A stretch of 64,000 nucleotides of DNA from Castellaniella daejeonensis (GTDB lineage: Bacteria > Pseudomonadota > Gammaproteobacteria > Burkholderiales > Burkholderiaceae_B): positions 248,001 through 312,000 of the forward strand of contig NZ_BAAAFN010000006.1 in assembly GCF_039523555.1 (NCBI RefSeq), in the 5' to 3' direction. A program made the translations under genes and the position numbers. The notes beneath the pieces are model-generated. The model ran no database searches. It was not told the origin of the DNA and was given only the letters and a program-made list of their open reading frames with translations. How positions within the stretch are numbered: the first letter of the stretch is position 1; each line of letters begins with the position of its first letter. Below, one piece after another: positions 45,422-53,188 of the stretch.

Positions 45422-46655
45422 AAACGCTTCCTTCGAGATGCAGGATCAGACGGCTCGCACGCACGCCCGGACGAACACCCGGCGCCAATGTCAGCGCAGC
45501 CTTGTGCCAGGAGACGGCGCGAGCCAGCGGCGCCAGCAGCGCGCCCGAACGCAGCGGCCCTTCGACTCGCAAGGCGCGGACGGCCAGGACAGGGAAATCC
45601 TGGGGCGGCGGCAACGGCCGGCCCCGGACATCGTGCGGCGCCGGCACCGTCAGCGGCCGTGCCGCATCCAGCCGCAGCACGGAAAAGGCCGGCAGCACCG
45701 CCTGCAGCGCGCTGGCCCAGTCGCGGTCCAGGAGCGCCGCACGCGGCAGGCTGCGCGGTTCGGAGCGCTGCCCCGGCAAGGACAGGGTCCAGGTGGCGCG
45801 GGCGATATCCAGGGAAGGGAAATCCAGCCGCCAGCCGGCAGGCGCGGCCTGCAGCAGGGAACGGTTGTCCGCTGGCGGCCCCTGGCGGCGGTACTCGCCC
45901 ACGCATTGCCAGAGCGCGCCTTCGGGCCGCGGCTGGCAACGCAACGCATGCAAGCTCCAGCCCCCGAGCCGCGCCGGCTGCCGGTACAGGGAATCCAGCA
46001 GAGCCCGGGTACCCGCTTCACCATGGAGCGGACGCTGCGCCAGCACACGATCCAGCGCCGCATGCCAGCCAGCGCTGGCATCGGGGTCGGGTGCGGCAGC
46101 CGCATCCGCGCCGCCGGCTCGGTACAGCCAGCCGGCCACCCCCAGGCCGGTCATCAGGACCAGCAGCGCAAGATGCAGTCCCCGCCGCCGCACCGGTTCC
46201 AGGGGACGGCGTGCGGCTGCCTCGCCGGCCAGGTCTTCCGCCAGTCCCGCCGCCGCGAGCAGCTCCAGCTTCGGGTGCGCCAGGCGCAGGGCGTCCACCG
46301 CTTCGCATGCCAGGCCGGGATCGGGATAGCCCCGGTCGGCACGAGCCAGGGCCACGCCTTCGTGTGCAGCGAGCACATGCCAGGTCTCCGCATCCAGCGG
46401 CAGAACGCAGGCCACGCTGCCGCGCGGGTGGCGGCGTGCCAGCAAGTCCGCCGCGGACCAGCAGGCCAGCCCGGGAGGCAGGCCGCGGGCCAGCCCCAGC
46501 GCGGCGGGCGGATCGCCTGAGACCGCCTGGTGGGAAGCCCCCAGGCGGCGCGCTTTGCCTCGGGCCGCCTCCGGGTCGCCCAGCAGCGGCACCCAGTCCA
46601 ACCCGAAGGCCAGGGGCACGCCACCCACCCAGACGAGCCGTGCCGCCCGCGCCAT
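45405..46655 (-). CDS. pilO: PilO, type IVb pilus accessory protein
   Basis: The 416-aa product has a cytoplasmic N-terminal half, a single transmembrane helix (about 168-185, LHLALLVLMTGLGVAGWLY) and a periplasmic domain with the Cys pair in LRCQPRPEGALWQC. This matches R64-type PilO (PilO2). It follows the pilN stop by one base and probably links the secretin to the inner-membrane complex. Confidence 0.8.
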   Translation of the reverse strand: MARAARLVWVGGVPLAFGLDWVPLLGDPEAARGKARRLGASHQAVSGDPPAALGLARGLPPGLACWSAADLLARRHPRGSVACVLPLDAETWHVLAAHEGVALARADRGYPDPGLACEAVDALRLAHPKLELLAAAGLAEDLAGEAAARRPLEPVRRRGLHLALLVLMTGLGVAGWLYRAGGADAAAAPDPDASAGWHAALDRVLAQRPLHGEAGTRALLDSLYRQPARLGGWSLHALRCQPRPEGALWQCVGEYRRQGPPADNRSLLQAAPAGWRLDFPSLDIARATWTLSLPGQRSEPRSLPRAALLDRDWASALQAVLPAFSVLRLDAARPLTVPAPHDVRGRPLPPPQDFPVLAVRALRVEGPLRSGALLAPLARAVSWHKAALTLAPGVRPGVRASRLILHLEGSVYENRS

Positions 46656-46656
46656 G

Positions 46657-48252
46657 TCAGAGGCCCTCCTCGACTTGGGCGGTGATGATCAATACCGTGG
46701 TCAGCCGCTGGGCGTTGAGCTGGTTGCCGCCGCCGAACAGCGCGGGCACGCCCGGGTTCAGGCGGCGCTCGGTCGACTCGGCGGTCTGCCGGTCGAACCC
46801 CGACACCACCAGCGGCTGCCCCGGCTGCAACGCCAGTTGCTGGACGGTCCCGTTGCCCTCGATGGTCAGCTGCTGCAACTGCAAGGGGTGGTCCTTGTCG
46901 CCGAAGGTCACGGTCTTGAGAGGCTGGGCCACGGTATTGTCATAAGCCAGCGACAGCAGGATACGGCCATCTTCCTGGGCATCGGGCACCAGGGTCAGCA
47001 GGGATCCGACGGTCTCGGCCTTCTGGTTGACGGACACGGCGGGAACCGCCAGGCCGGTGGCGCCGGTGACTGGCGTGGTCTCGATCCGGTCGATATAGGA
47101 AAACGTCGTGCGCACCGCATGCGACACCGGCCGGCGGTTCAGGCTGAGCATCGGGACGCTGCTGCGCCGCACCAGCTGGACGGACTCTCCCAGGGCCCGG
47201 ATGACGGCCTCGCTGCCGGAAAAGGAACCCTGGACGACCTCGGCGCCCAGCCGCCCGCTCGCCCCGCCGGCCAGGGCAGGCACCGCCAGGCCGGCTGCCA
47301 GGCGGGCGCCGGAAAAGACGAGATTCCAGTCGATGCCCGCATGGGCATGCTCGCTGAGCGCCACGGTCAGCTCTTCGAAGACCAGGCGCACGCGCCGCGT
47401 CATGGCGCGGTTTTCCTGGTCCAGGTAGCGGGCGATGCGATCCAGCACGTCGGGCGTATCGGTGACGACCACCGATGCCCCGGCCCCGGATTCCGCCACC
47501 AGCACACCGGCCCGGGACAGGAACGGCTCGATCCGGGCGCGGACGGTTTTCATCACATCCTGGTCGCCGCTGCTGAGATGCGTGCCCGAAGTGCTGACGA
47601 AACCGCCTTCGGACGCATCCCGCCCCTGCCCCAGCGACGCCTGGACACGTGCATCCAGCGCCAGCGCCTGGACATTGAAGACCCGCGTGTCGGTGCGGAA
47701 GAATTCGATGCGGTCCCGCTCGTAGCGCCAGCGCACTCCCAGATGCGCGCACAGGCGGTCGAGGATCTGAGGCAGGGGGGCCGGGCCGGACGCCAGGTCG
47801 AATTGCCCGGCCGGGTCGTCTGCCGCCGCACCCTGCCCCGCCCCGCCCGCCAGGCGCGGCAGGAAAAGCCCGGCCGGCAACAGGGCATCCGGGCGCACGT
47901 GGACGGGGATCCCGGTGACGGCTGCGATGCGCCGCGCGATGCGGCGCAGATCGCCGGTGCCATCGGCGAACAGCAGCGTCGTCTGGACACGGGCGCGCAG
48001 CGGTGCCGGCAGCGTCAGTTCGCGGTCCAGCGGCCGGGCTCGCCCTGCGATCCAGGGGCGGTCGATGTCCTGGGCGTCCCGGCGCGCCCCGGCGTCGGTT
48101 GCGGCTCGGGAAAACCGGCCGTGCTCGCGGGATGCGGTTTCACCCGCCCGCTGGAAATCTCCCGCGGCCTGGCGCAGGCGTTCGGAAAACGCGCAGCCGG
48201 ACAACCCCAGACACAGGCACAGCAGGGTGGGACCCAGGCGGCGGGGCTTCAC
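46657..48252 (-). CDS. pilN: PilN, lipoprotein secretin of the thin pilus
   Basis: The 531-aa product is the outer-membrane secretin. It has a lipoprotein signal with lipobox LSGC (Cys about 20), N-domains and a secretin C-terminal domain (VPMLSLNRRPVSHAVRTTFSYID and GSLLTLVPDAQEDGRILLSL). The start is GTG at 48252, overlapping the pilL stop as GTGA. R64-type secretins of this size and with a lipobox are called PilN. Confidence 0.92.
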   Translation of the reverse strand: MKPRRLGPTLLCLCLGLSGCAFSERLRQAAGDFQRAGETASREHGRFSRAATDAGARRDAQDIDRPWIAGRARPLDRELTLPAPLRARVQTTLLFADGTGDLRRIARRIAAVTGIPVHVRPDALLPAGLFLPRLAGGAGQGAAADDPAGQFDLASGPAPLPQILDRLCAHLGVRWRYERDRIEFFRTDTRVFNVQALALDARVQASLGQGRDASEGGFVSTSGTHLSSGDQDVMKTVRARIEPFLSRAGVLVAESGAGASVVVTDTPDVLDRIARYLDQENRAMTRRVRLVFEELTVALSEHAHAGIDWNLVFSGARLAAGLAVPALAGGASGRLGAEVVQGSFSGSEAVIRALGESVQLVRRSSVPMLSLNRRPVSHAVRTTFSYIDRIETTPVTGATGLAVPAVSVNQKAETVGSLLTLVPDAQEDGRILLSLAYDNTVAQPLKTVTFGDKDHPLQLQQLTIEGNGTVQQLALQPGQPLVVSGFDRQTAESTERRLNPGVPALFGGGNQLNAQRLTTVLIITAQVEEGL

Positions 48253-49184
48253 GAGTCGGCTCCCGGCACCCGGGTGCGGTCGCAGCGCTGCGCCAGCGGC
48301 ACCACGCGCAGGACCCGGTTGGCGTAGAAACAGGGCTGGACAGGGCGGTCCCCGAGTTCGGTGGCGGACAGCAGGCCGCGCACGGCAGCGCGGAACGAAT
48401 CCCCGAAGGCGGCCGAGCCGGCCAGGGGAATATCGGCATCCACGTCCCAGTGTTCGGCTTCGAAGGTCCAGCCCGCGGCATGCGCCCAGCGCCCCAGCGC
48501 CCGCCGCACGTTGCCATCGGCCGGCGAGACCTGGAAGGAAAGAGGACGGTTTCCCGCCGCATCCCGGCCGTTGGGTGCGGGTCCGTTCCGAACGGCCGCA
48601 TCACCGGCGGGCATGGCCGGGGGCGCCATGGGCGCAGGCGGCACGGATGGCGGCGGCGGCACCGGCGGGGATCCTGCCGGCGCCACCACCATCCGGACCG
48701 GGGACCGCGAGGATTCGGGGCCTGGTTCAGGCGCCGCCGCGGCAGGCATCACCGCGCCCGCGCCGTTTTCCGCAAAGGGCGTGGACGCAGGCGCAAATGC
48801 AGCGGCGTTTCCGGGCGAGCCCGCGGATTCGCGCCAGGCCTGGGCCTGCGACAGGCCGCCGCGCAGGACGATGTGCGCCGGCACGCCGCTCAGGACCAGG
48901 TAGTCTCGATCCCGGCGGGGCCGCAACAGCCGGTCGCCTCGGGCGGTACGCTCGAACAGGGCGGGCGCCGCCTGGCCCTGGGGATACTGCAGCCAGGTCT
49001 CGCGCCCGTCGTCGAAGACCTGCAGCGGCGCCAGGGCCGGATCGCCCGCGATCCGCCAGTCGAAGCGGTAGACGGCGGGCTCCGCCCGCATCCCCGCCAG
49101 CCCGCGCCACAAGGCGTTGTCCGCGGGGACGGCACAGCCCCCGATACCCGCCAGCAACAGCACCGCTCCCAGCAACCTGACCAT
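48249..49184 (-). CDS. pilL: PilL-type lipoprotein with TcpQ/PilL C-terminal domain
   Basis: The 311-aa product has a lipoprotein signal (GAVLLLAGIGGC), a first domain resembling VirB9/TrbG-like or PilL N-terminal segments (FDDGRETWLQYPQGQAAPAL), a Pro-rich linker (about 165-200) and a C-terminal region (FQVSPADGNVRRALGRWAHAAGWTFE) like TcpQ/PilL. R64 PilL has similar parts. It is the first gene of the operon. Confidence 0.8.
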   Translation of the reverse strand: MVRLLGAVLLLAGIGGCAVPADNALWRGLAGMRAEPAVYRFDWRIAGDPALAPLQVFDDGRETWLQYPQGQAAPALFERTARGDRLLRPRRDRDYLVLSGVPAHIVLRGGLSQAQAWRESAGSPGNAAAFAPASTPFAENGAGAVMPAAAAPEPGPESSRSPVRMVVAPAGSPPVPPPPSVPPAPMAPPAMPAGDAAVRNGPAPNGRDAAGNRPLSFQVSPADGNVRRALGRWAHAAGWTFEAEHWDVDADIPLAGSAAFGDSFRAAVRGLLSATELGDRPVQPCFYANRVLRVVPLAQRCDRTRVPGADS

Positions 49185-49196
49185 TTTTCCCCCTCG

Positions 49197-49209
49197 ACGA
49201 CACTGTCGT
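49197..49209. promoter_or_regulatory. Palindrome ACGACA-C-TGTCGT upstream of pilL
   Basis: A perfect 6-bp inverted repeat lies 12 bp upstream of the pilL start, just before its GAGGGGG ribosome site. It could be an operator or an mRNA hairpin that affects translation of the pilus operon. Confidence 0.35.
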
Positions 49210-49392
49210 GCATCACGGGGGTCATGGTGACGCGGCCGGGAGCGAGCCGCCAGACTGGGAAATACGAACGGATCAATCGGTCCGCGTCCGCATGCGATCC
49301 GGAGGAAGGGAACCCAGTCCCGCGGCCGTCTCAATCAAGCGGTGAGGACAAGCTCCCTGCCTTCTCTTCAGGAGATCTCATGCGCGCAGAAT

Positions 49393-49417
49393 CCCCGCAA
49401 CCCTTCGGGCAACGGGG
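49393..49417 (-). terminator. Stem-loop after the UgpB-like gene
   Basis: CCCCG/CGGGG and CCC/GGG arms with symmetrical CAA bulges lie 8 bp downstream of the UgpB-like stop. No T-tract follows, so strength is unknown. Confidence 0.3.
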
Positions 49418-49424
49418 GGAGCGG

Positions 49425-50738
49425 TCAGCGCTGGCGCACCAGCTTGTTGGCTTCGGCCGCCGCCACGTTCAGCGCCGTGACGGCTGGCTGTTGGCCGCTC
49501 AGGGCGGAATCCAGGATCTGCTGGAAACGCGAACGGATGGCCGGATAGTTGTGGATGCGGAAGCCCTGGGCCGTCAGGGTCGCCTTGCGGCTGTAGACGG
49601 CCACCAAGTCGCGCCACTGGCCCAGGTTGGCGTAATAGCCGGCCGGCGTGGCATCGAACGCGGCCTGGGTCAGCGGCAGGTAGCCGGTCTGCTGGTACCA
49701 GCGTGCCGCCTGCTCGGGCTGCGACAGCCAGCCCAGGAAGGCAGCCGTGGCATCGGTGACCGGCTTGGCGGTCTTCATGACCCACAGGCCCGCGCCGCTG
49801 ACGAAGGGGTTGCCGGGCGTGCGCGTGACTTCGGGATAGTACGGCAGGCCGGACACCGCGTAATGCAGCTTGCGCTGGCTGAGGAATTCGCCGATATGGC
49901 CCGAGCTGGACATCAGCACGGCGCATTCGCCCTGTGCGAAGCGGCTGATGGAACGCATGCCGGCATCCGGGCGCACCATGATCTCGGAGCGTACCCAGCT
50001 GATCATCAGGGACAGATGGCGCACGTACGTGGAATCGAAGGAAAAACTGGGCAGGCCCTTGGCCTTCAGGCCGTTGTCGGCGCTGGCATAGAGCTGGTTG
50101 TTGACCGCCGCCAGGTTTTCGAGATTGATCGACACCGGCAGGTCGGAAGTCAGCGGGCACTTGCGCGAGCCATTGTTGGCCAGGGTGACGAGCTGGCCCT
50201 GCAGTTCGATCCAGGTGCGCTGCGGCACCGCGGGGGCCAGGCCGGCCTTCTTGAAGGCGTCCTGGTTGTAATACATGACCGGGATTTCCAGCATGTACGG
50301 GAAGGCCATCAGCTGACCCTTGGCGTCGTGGATGAAGGCATTGTCCGGCGACACGAACCAGCGCGTGTTCTTCAGCGCCGAGGACTTCTGCAGCACGTGG
50401 AACGGCTGCACGTAGCTGCGCTGGGCAATGTCTTCCAGCGTGTGGCTGTCGCCGATCTGCGCCAGGGCGGGCAGGTTCTTGGACTGGGCCGCGGCCCCCA
50501 GCGCCTGGTCGAGCGCCTCCGGCGTGTCGAACGCGCGCACCACGACCTTGACGTCGGACTGGCTGCGGTTATAGGCCTTGACCAGGTCCTGGAAAATTTC
50601 GGCATTGTGGCCGTGAAGGGTATGCCAGACCGGCACTTCGGTCGCCGCCCAGGCGGGGACGACGGCAACGGCGGCGGCAAGCGTCCAGACAGCGCGCATC
50701 CCCGGACGCAACACGCCGGAGCCGAAAGAAAGATTCAT
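49425..50738 (-). CDS. UgpB-like ABC substrate-binding protein, orphan
   Basis: The 437-aa product is a periplasmic binding protein of the glycerol-3-phosphate/sugar type (UgpB). It has a Sec signal (AVWTLAAAVAVVPAWA), the opening VPVWHTLHGHNAEIFQDLVK and domain crossovers typical of the fold (QLMAFPYMLEIPVMYYNQDAFKKAGL). No permease or ATPase gene is next to it. It lies 6 bp after dadA, so the two are probably co-transcribed. The ligand is not clear from sequence. Confidence 0.88.
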   Translation of the reverse strand: MNLSFGSGVLRPGMRAVWTLAAAVAVVPAWAATEVPVWHTLHGHNAEIFQDLVKAYNRSQSDVKVVVRAFDTPEALDQALGAAAQSKNLPALAQIGDSHTLEDIAQRSYVQPFHVLQKSSALKNTRWFVSPDNAFIHDAKGQLMAFPYMLEIPVMYYNQDAFKKAGLAPAVPQRTWIELQGQLVTLANNGSRKCPLTSDLPVSINLENLAAVNNQLYASADNGLKAKGLPSFSFDSTYVRHLSLMISWVRSEIMVRPDAGMRSISRFAQGECAVLMSSSGHIGEFLSQRKLHYAVSGLPYYPEVTRTPGNPFVSGAGLWVMKTAKPVTDATAAFLGWLSQPEQAARWYQQTGYLPLTQAAFDATPAGYYANLGQWRDLVAVYSRKATLTAQGFRIHNYPAIRSRFQQILDSALSGQQPAVTALNVAAAEANKLVRQR

Positions 50739-50744
50739 GATGAG

Positions 50745-51998
50745 TCAATCCAAAAAAGGAAAGTCGATATCCGGCGTCCGGCCGGACACCAGGTCAGCCA
50801 GCACCCTGCCGGAACCCGCTCCCATGGTCCAGCCAAGACTGCCATGGCCCGTGTTCAGGTAGAGATTGCGTATGCGGGTACGGCCGATCAGTGGGACGTT
50901 GGAAGGCGTCGTGGGCCGCAGGCCGGACCAGAACTGAACATTAGCAAAATCGAGGGCACTTGGGAACAGCGCACGGGCGTGCTCGACCAGGTGATTGCAA
51001 CGGCCGGTATCCAGGGCACGGGAATAGCCGCCGATCTCGGCCGTGCCCGCCATGCGCAGCCGGTCGCCCAGGCGTGAAAACACGATCTTGGCTTCCTGGT
51101 CGACCAGGCTGACCATGGGCGCGGCATCCGGGTCCCGCAGGCGGAAGGTGGCCGAATAACCCTTGGCCGGCCAGACCGGGCAGGCCAGGCCCAGCGGCAC
51201 GGCGATCCCGGGGGTGAAACTGCCCAGGGCCAGCACGTAGGCATCGGCCTGCAGGGGCCGGAAATAACCGTCGGGCTCGATCAGCTCGGCCACGGAAATG
51301 CGCCCGTCCACGGGCACCAGCCGGTTCACCCGGGTTCCGTAGCGGAAGGTCACGCCCGCTTCCCGCGCCTTTTCGGCCAGGGCCCGTGTGAACAGGTGCA
51401 CGTCGCCGGACTCGTCGTCGGCCGTGAAATCGCCGCCGATGATCGGATCCCGGGACGCCGCCAGGGCCGGCTCGATGCGCAGCACCTCGGCCGCATCGAC
51501 GATGCGCCGGTCGATGCCAAGTTCGCGCATCTGCGCGGCGCTGGCCTGCGCATGTTCGAATTCGCGCGGATCGCGATAGAAGGCCAGGATGCCGCGTTCC
51601 AGGTGATCGTATTCGATGTCCAGTTCCGCCCGCAGCTCGCGCAGCGTGGCGCGGCTGTACTTTGCCAGGGTCACCATGGCGCGCAGGTTCGGCGCGAAAC
51701 GCGATTCGCGGCATTCTGCCAGGAAGCGCGCGCACCACAGCCATTGGCGAGGATCCAGGCGCGGCGACACGCGCAGCGGCGCATCGGCGCGCCCGAGCCA
51801 GCGCAGCACCTTGCGCAGCGTATGCTTGCTGGCCCAGGGCTCGGCATAGCAGACGGAGATCTGGCCGCCATTGGCCCGGCTGGTCTCCAGGGCCGCGCCC
51901 GCCCGGCGCTCGATGACCTCGACTTCATGGCCGGCGCGCGCCAGCCACCAAGCGCTGGACACCCCGATGATGCCCGCGCCAAAGACCGCAACTTTCAT
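50745..51998 (-). CDS. dadA: DadA-type D-amino-acid dehydrogenase
   Basis: DadA is an FAD enzyme that oxidises D-amino acids, chiefly D-alanine, to keto acids and passes electrons to the membrane quinone pool. The 417-aa product has the FAD motif VFGAGIIGVSSAWWLARAG, GQISVCYAEPWAS and the C-terminal NTGHGSLGWTMGAGSGR. The neighbour is an orphan binding protein rather than an alanine racemase. The gap upstream to the reductase gene is 106 bp. Confidence 0.92.
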   Translation of the reverse strand: MKVAVFGAGIIGVSSAWWLARAGHEVEVIERRAGAALETSRANGGQISVCYAEPWASKHTLRKVLRWLGRADAPLRVSPRLDPRQWLWCARFLAECRESRFAPNLRAMVTLAKYSRATLRELRAELDIEYDHLERGILAFYRDPREFEHAQASAAQMRELGIDRRIVDAAEVLRIEPALAASRDPIIGGDFTADDESGDVHLFTRALAEKAREAGVTFRYGTRVNRLVPVDGRISVAELIEPDGYFRPLQADAYVLALGSFTPGIAVPLGLACPVWPAKGYSATFRLRDPDAAPMVSLVDQEAKIVFSRLGDRLRMAGTAEIGGYSRALDTGRCNHLVEHARALFPSALDFANVQFWSGLRPTTPSNVPLIGRTRIRNLYLNTGHGSLGWTMGAGSGRVLADLVSGRTPDIDFPFLD

Positions 51999-52104
51999 CG
52001 CTGGGCCGTCCCGATACGGAAAACGCCCCCGTCGGGCCGCAGCCCCCGGGCGGCACGCGGACTGCGAGGCAGGGAGCAGCCCGACAAAGCATGGAGGGCC
52101 GGTT

Positions 52105-53151
52105 TCATGCCTCGGCTCCGATCCGGTCCGCGACGGACGTGAAGGCGTCTGCGTGGAAGGCGTCGGGCTGCAGCCCGCAAGATTTCACGAAGTCGCGGCG
52201 CGCGGCCTCGACCATGACCGGGGCGCCGCAAGCGTAGACCTGATGGCCGGACAGGTCGGGCAGATCTTCCATGACGGCCTGGTGGACCAGGCCGGTGCGC
52301 CCCGTCCAGCCATCGCCGGCAACGGCCTCGGATAAAACCGGCACGAAACGGAAGCCAGGCAGTTGATCCTGCCATCCGAGTGCCATGTCCTGCCGGTACA
52401 GGTCGGCGGGGCGGCGCCCGCCCCAGTACAGCGTGGCCGGGCGCGTATCGCCCCGGGCCAGCATGCCTTCGATCATGGCCTGGATGGGAGCGAATCCCGT
52501 ACCGCTGGCCAGGAAGACGATCGGCCGGACGTCGTCGGGATCCAGGAAGAACGACCCCAGCGGTCCTTCGATGCGCAGGATTTCGCGCGGCTTGAGCGGC
52601 TCGGCGCCTTCGCCGAAGACCCGGCTGGTGAACAGCCCGCCGGGCATGTGGCGCACATGCAGGCGCACCCGATGGTCTTCGGCCCGGGCGCAGGCCATGG
52701 AGTAGCTGCGCCGGCTGCCGTCCTTGAGGATGAATTCCAGGTACTGCCCGGGCTGGAAGCGGAAGGCCTCGGCCGAGGGCAGCTGCAGGGTGATTTCCAT
52801 CACATCGGGTGCCAGGGGCTCCAGGGACAGCACGCGCACGGGCATCTTGCGCACCACGATATCGTCGGCCATGCGGATTTCGCGGGCCTCGATCACCAGG
52901 TCGGAGGCAGGATGCGCCTGGCACAGCAGGGTGTGCCCCCGCGCCAGGTCGGCTGCGTCCAGGATGCGGGCCGGCGCGGGTCCCGCGTCGTATTCGCCCG
53001 AGACCACCCGGCCCTCGCAGGTGGAGCAGGTGCCGTTGCGGCAGCTGTAGGGCAGGACGATGCCGGCCGCCAGGGCTGCATCCAGGACCGTCTGCCCCGG
53101 CTCGACCGTGAATTCCCGGTTGGCCGGCAGCACCGTGACCTTGAAACTCAT
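52105..53151 (-). CDS. Ferredoxin-type NAD(P)H reductase ([2Fe-2S], FAD), AscD-like
   Basis: The 348-aa protein has an N-terminal plant-type [2Fe-2S] domain with Cys in SCRNGTCSTC (about 37-45) and a later LLCQAHP, an FAD domain (RSYSMACA) and an NAD(P)H domain (VFLASGTGFAPIQAMIEG, then VYACGAP). Such proteins are widely annotated as CDP-6-deoxy-delta-3,4-glucoseen reductase but act as electron donors for many partners. No sugar-deoxy pathway is nearby, so the real partner is open. The start at 53151 gives MSFKVTVLP. Confidence 0.88.
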   Translation of the reverse strand: MSFKVTVLPANREFTVEPGQTVLDAALAAGIVLPYSCRNGTCSTCEGRVVSGEYDAGPAPARILDAADLARGHTLLCQAHPASDLVIEAREIRMADDIVVRKMPVRVLSLEPLAPDVMEITLQLPSAEAFRFQPGQYLEFILKDGSRRSYSMACARAEDHRVRLHVRHMPGGLFTSRVFGEGAEPLKPREILRIEGPLGSFFLDPDDVRPIVFLASGTGFAPIQAMIEGMLARGDTRPATLYWGGRRPADLYRQDMALGWQDQLPGFRFVPVLSEAVAGDGWTGRTGLVHQAVMEDLPDLSGHQVYACGAPVMVEAARRDFVKSCGLQPDAFHADAFTSVADRIGAEA

Positions 53152-53188
53152 GTTGTGGATTCCATCGGCATGTTGCAGGAGCCCTATT

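Noticed and set aside
49185..49424. A small gene in the pilL upstream gap
   Set aside because: Frames there have no good start with ribosome site and no recognisable domain.
52105..53151. A deoxysugar pathway from the usual name of the reductase
   Set aside because: No sugar-nucleotide enzymes are nearby; the name is a common transfer error for this family.
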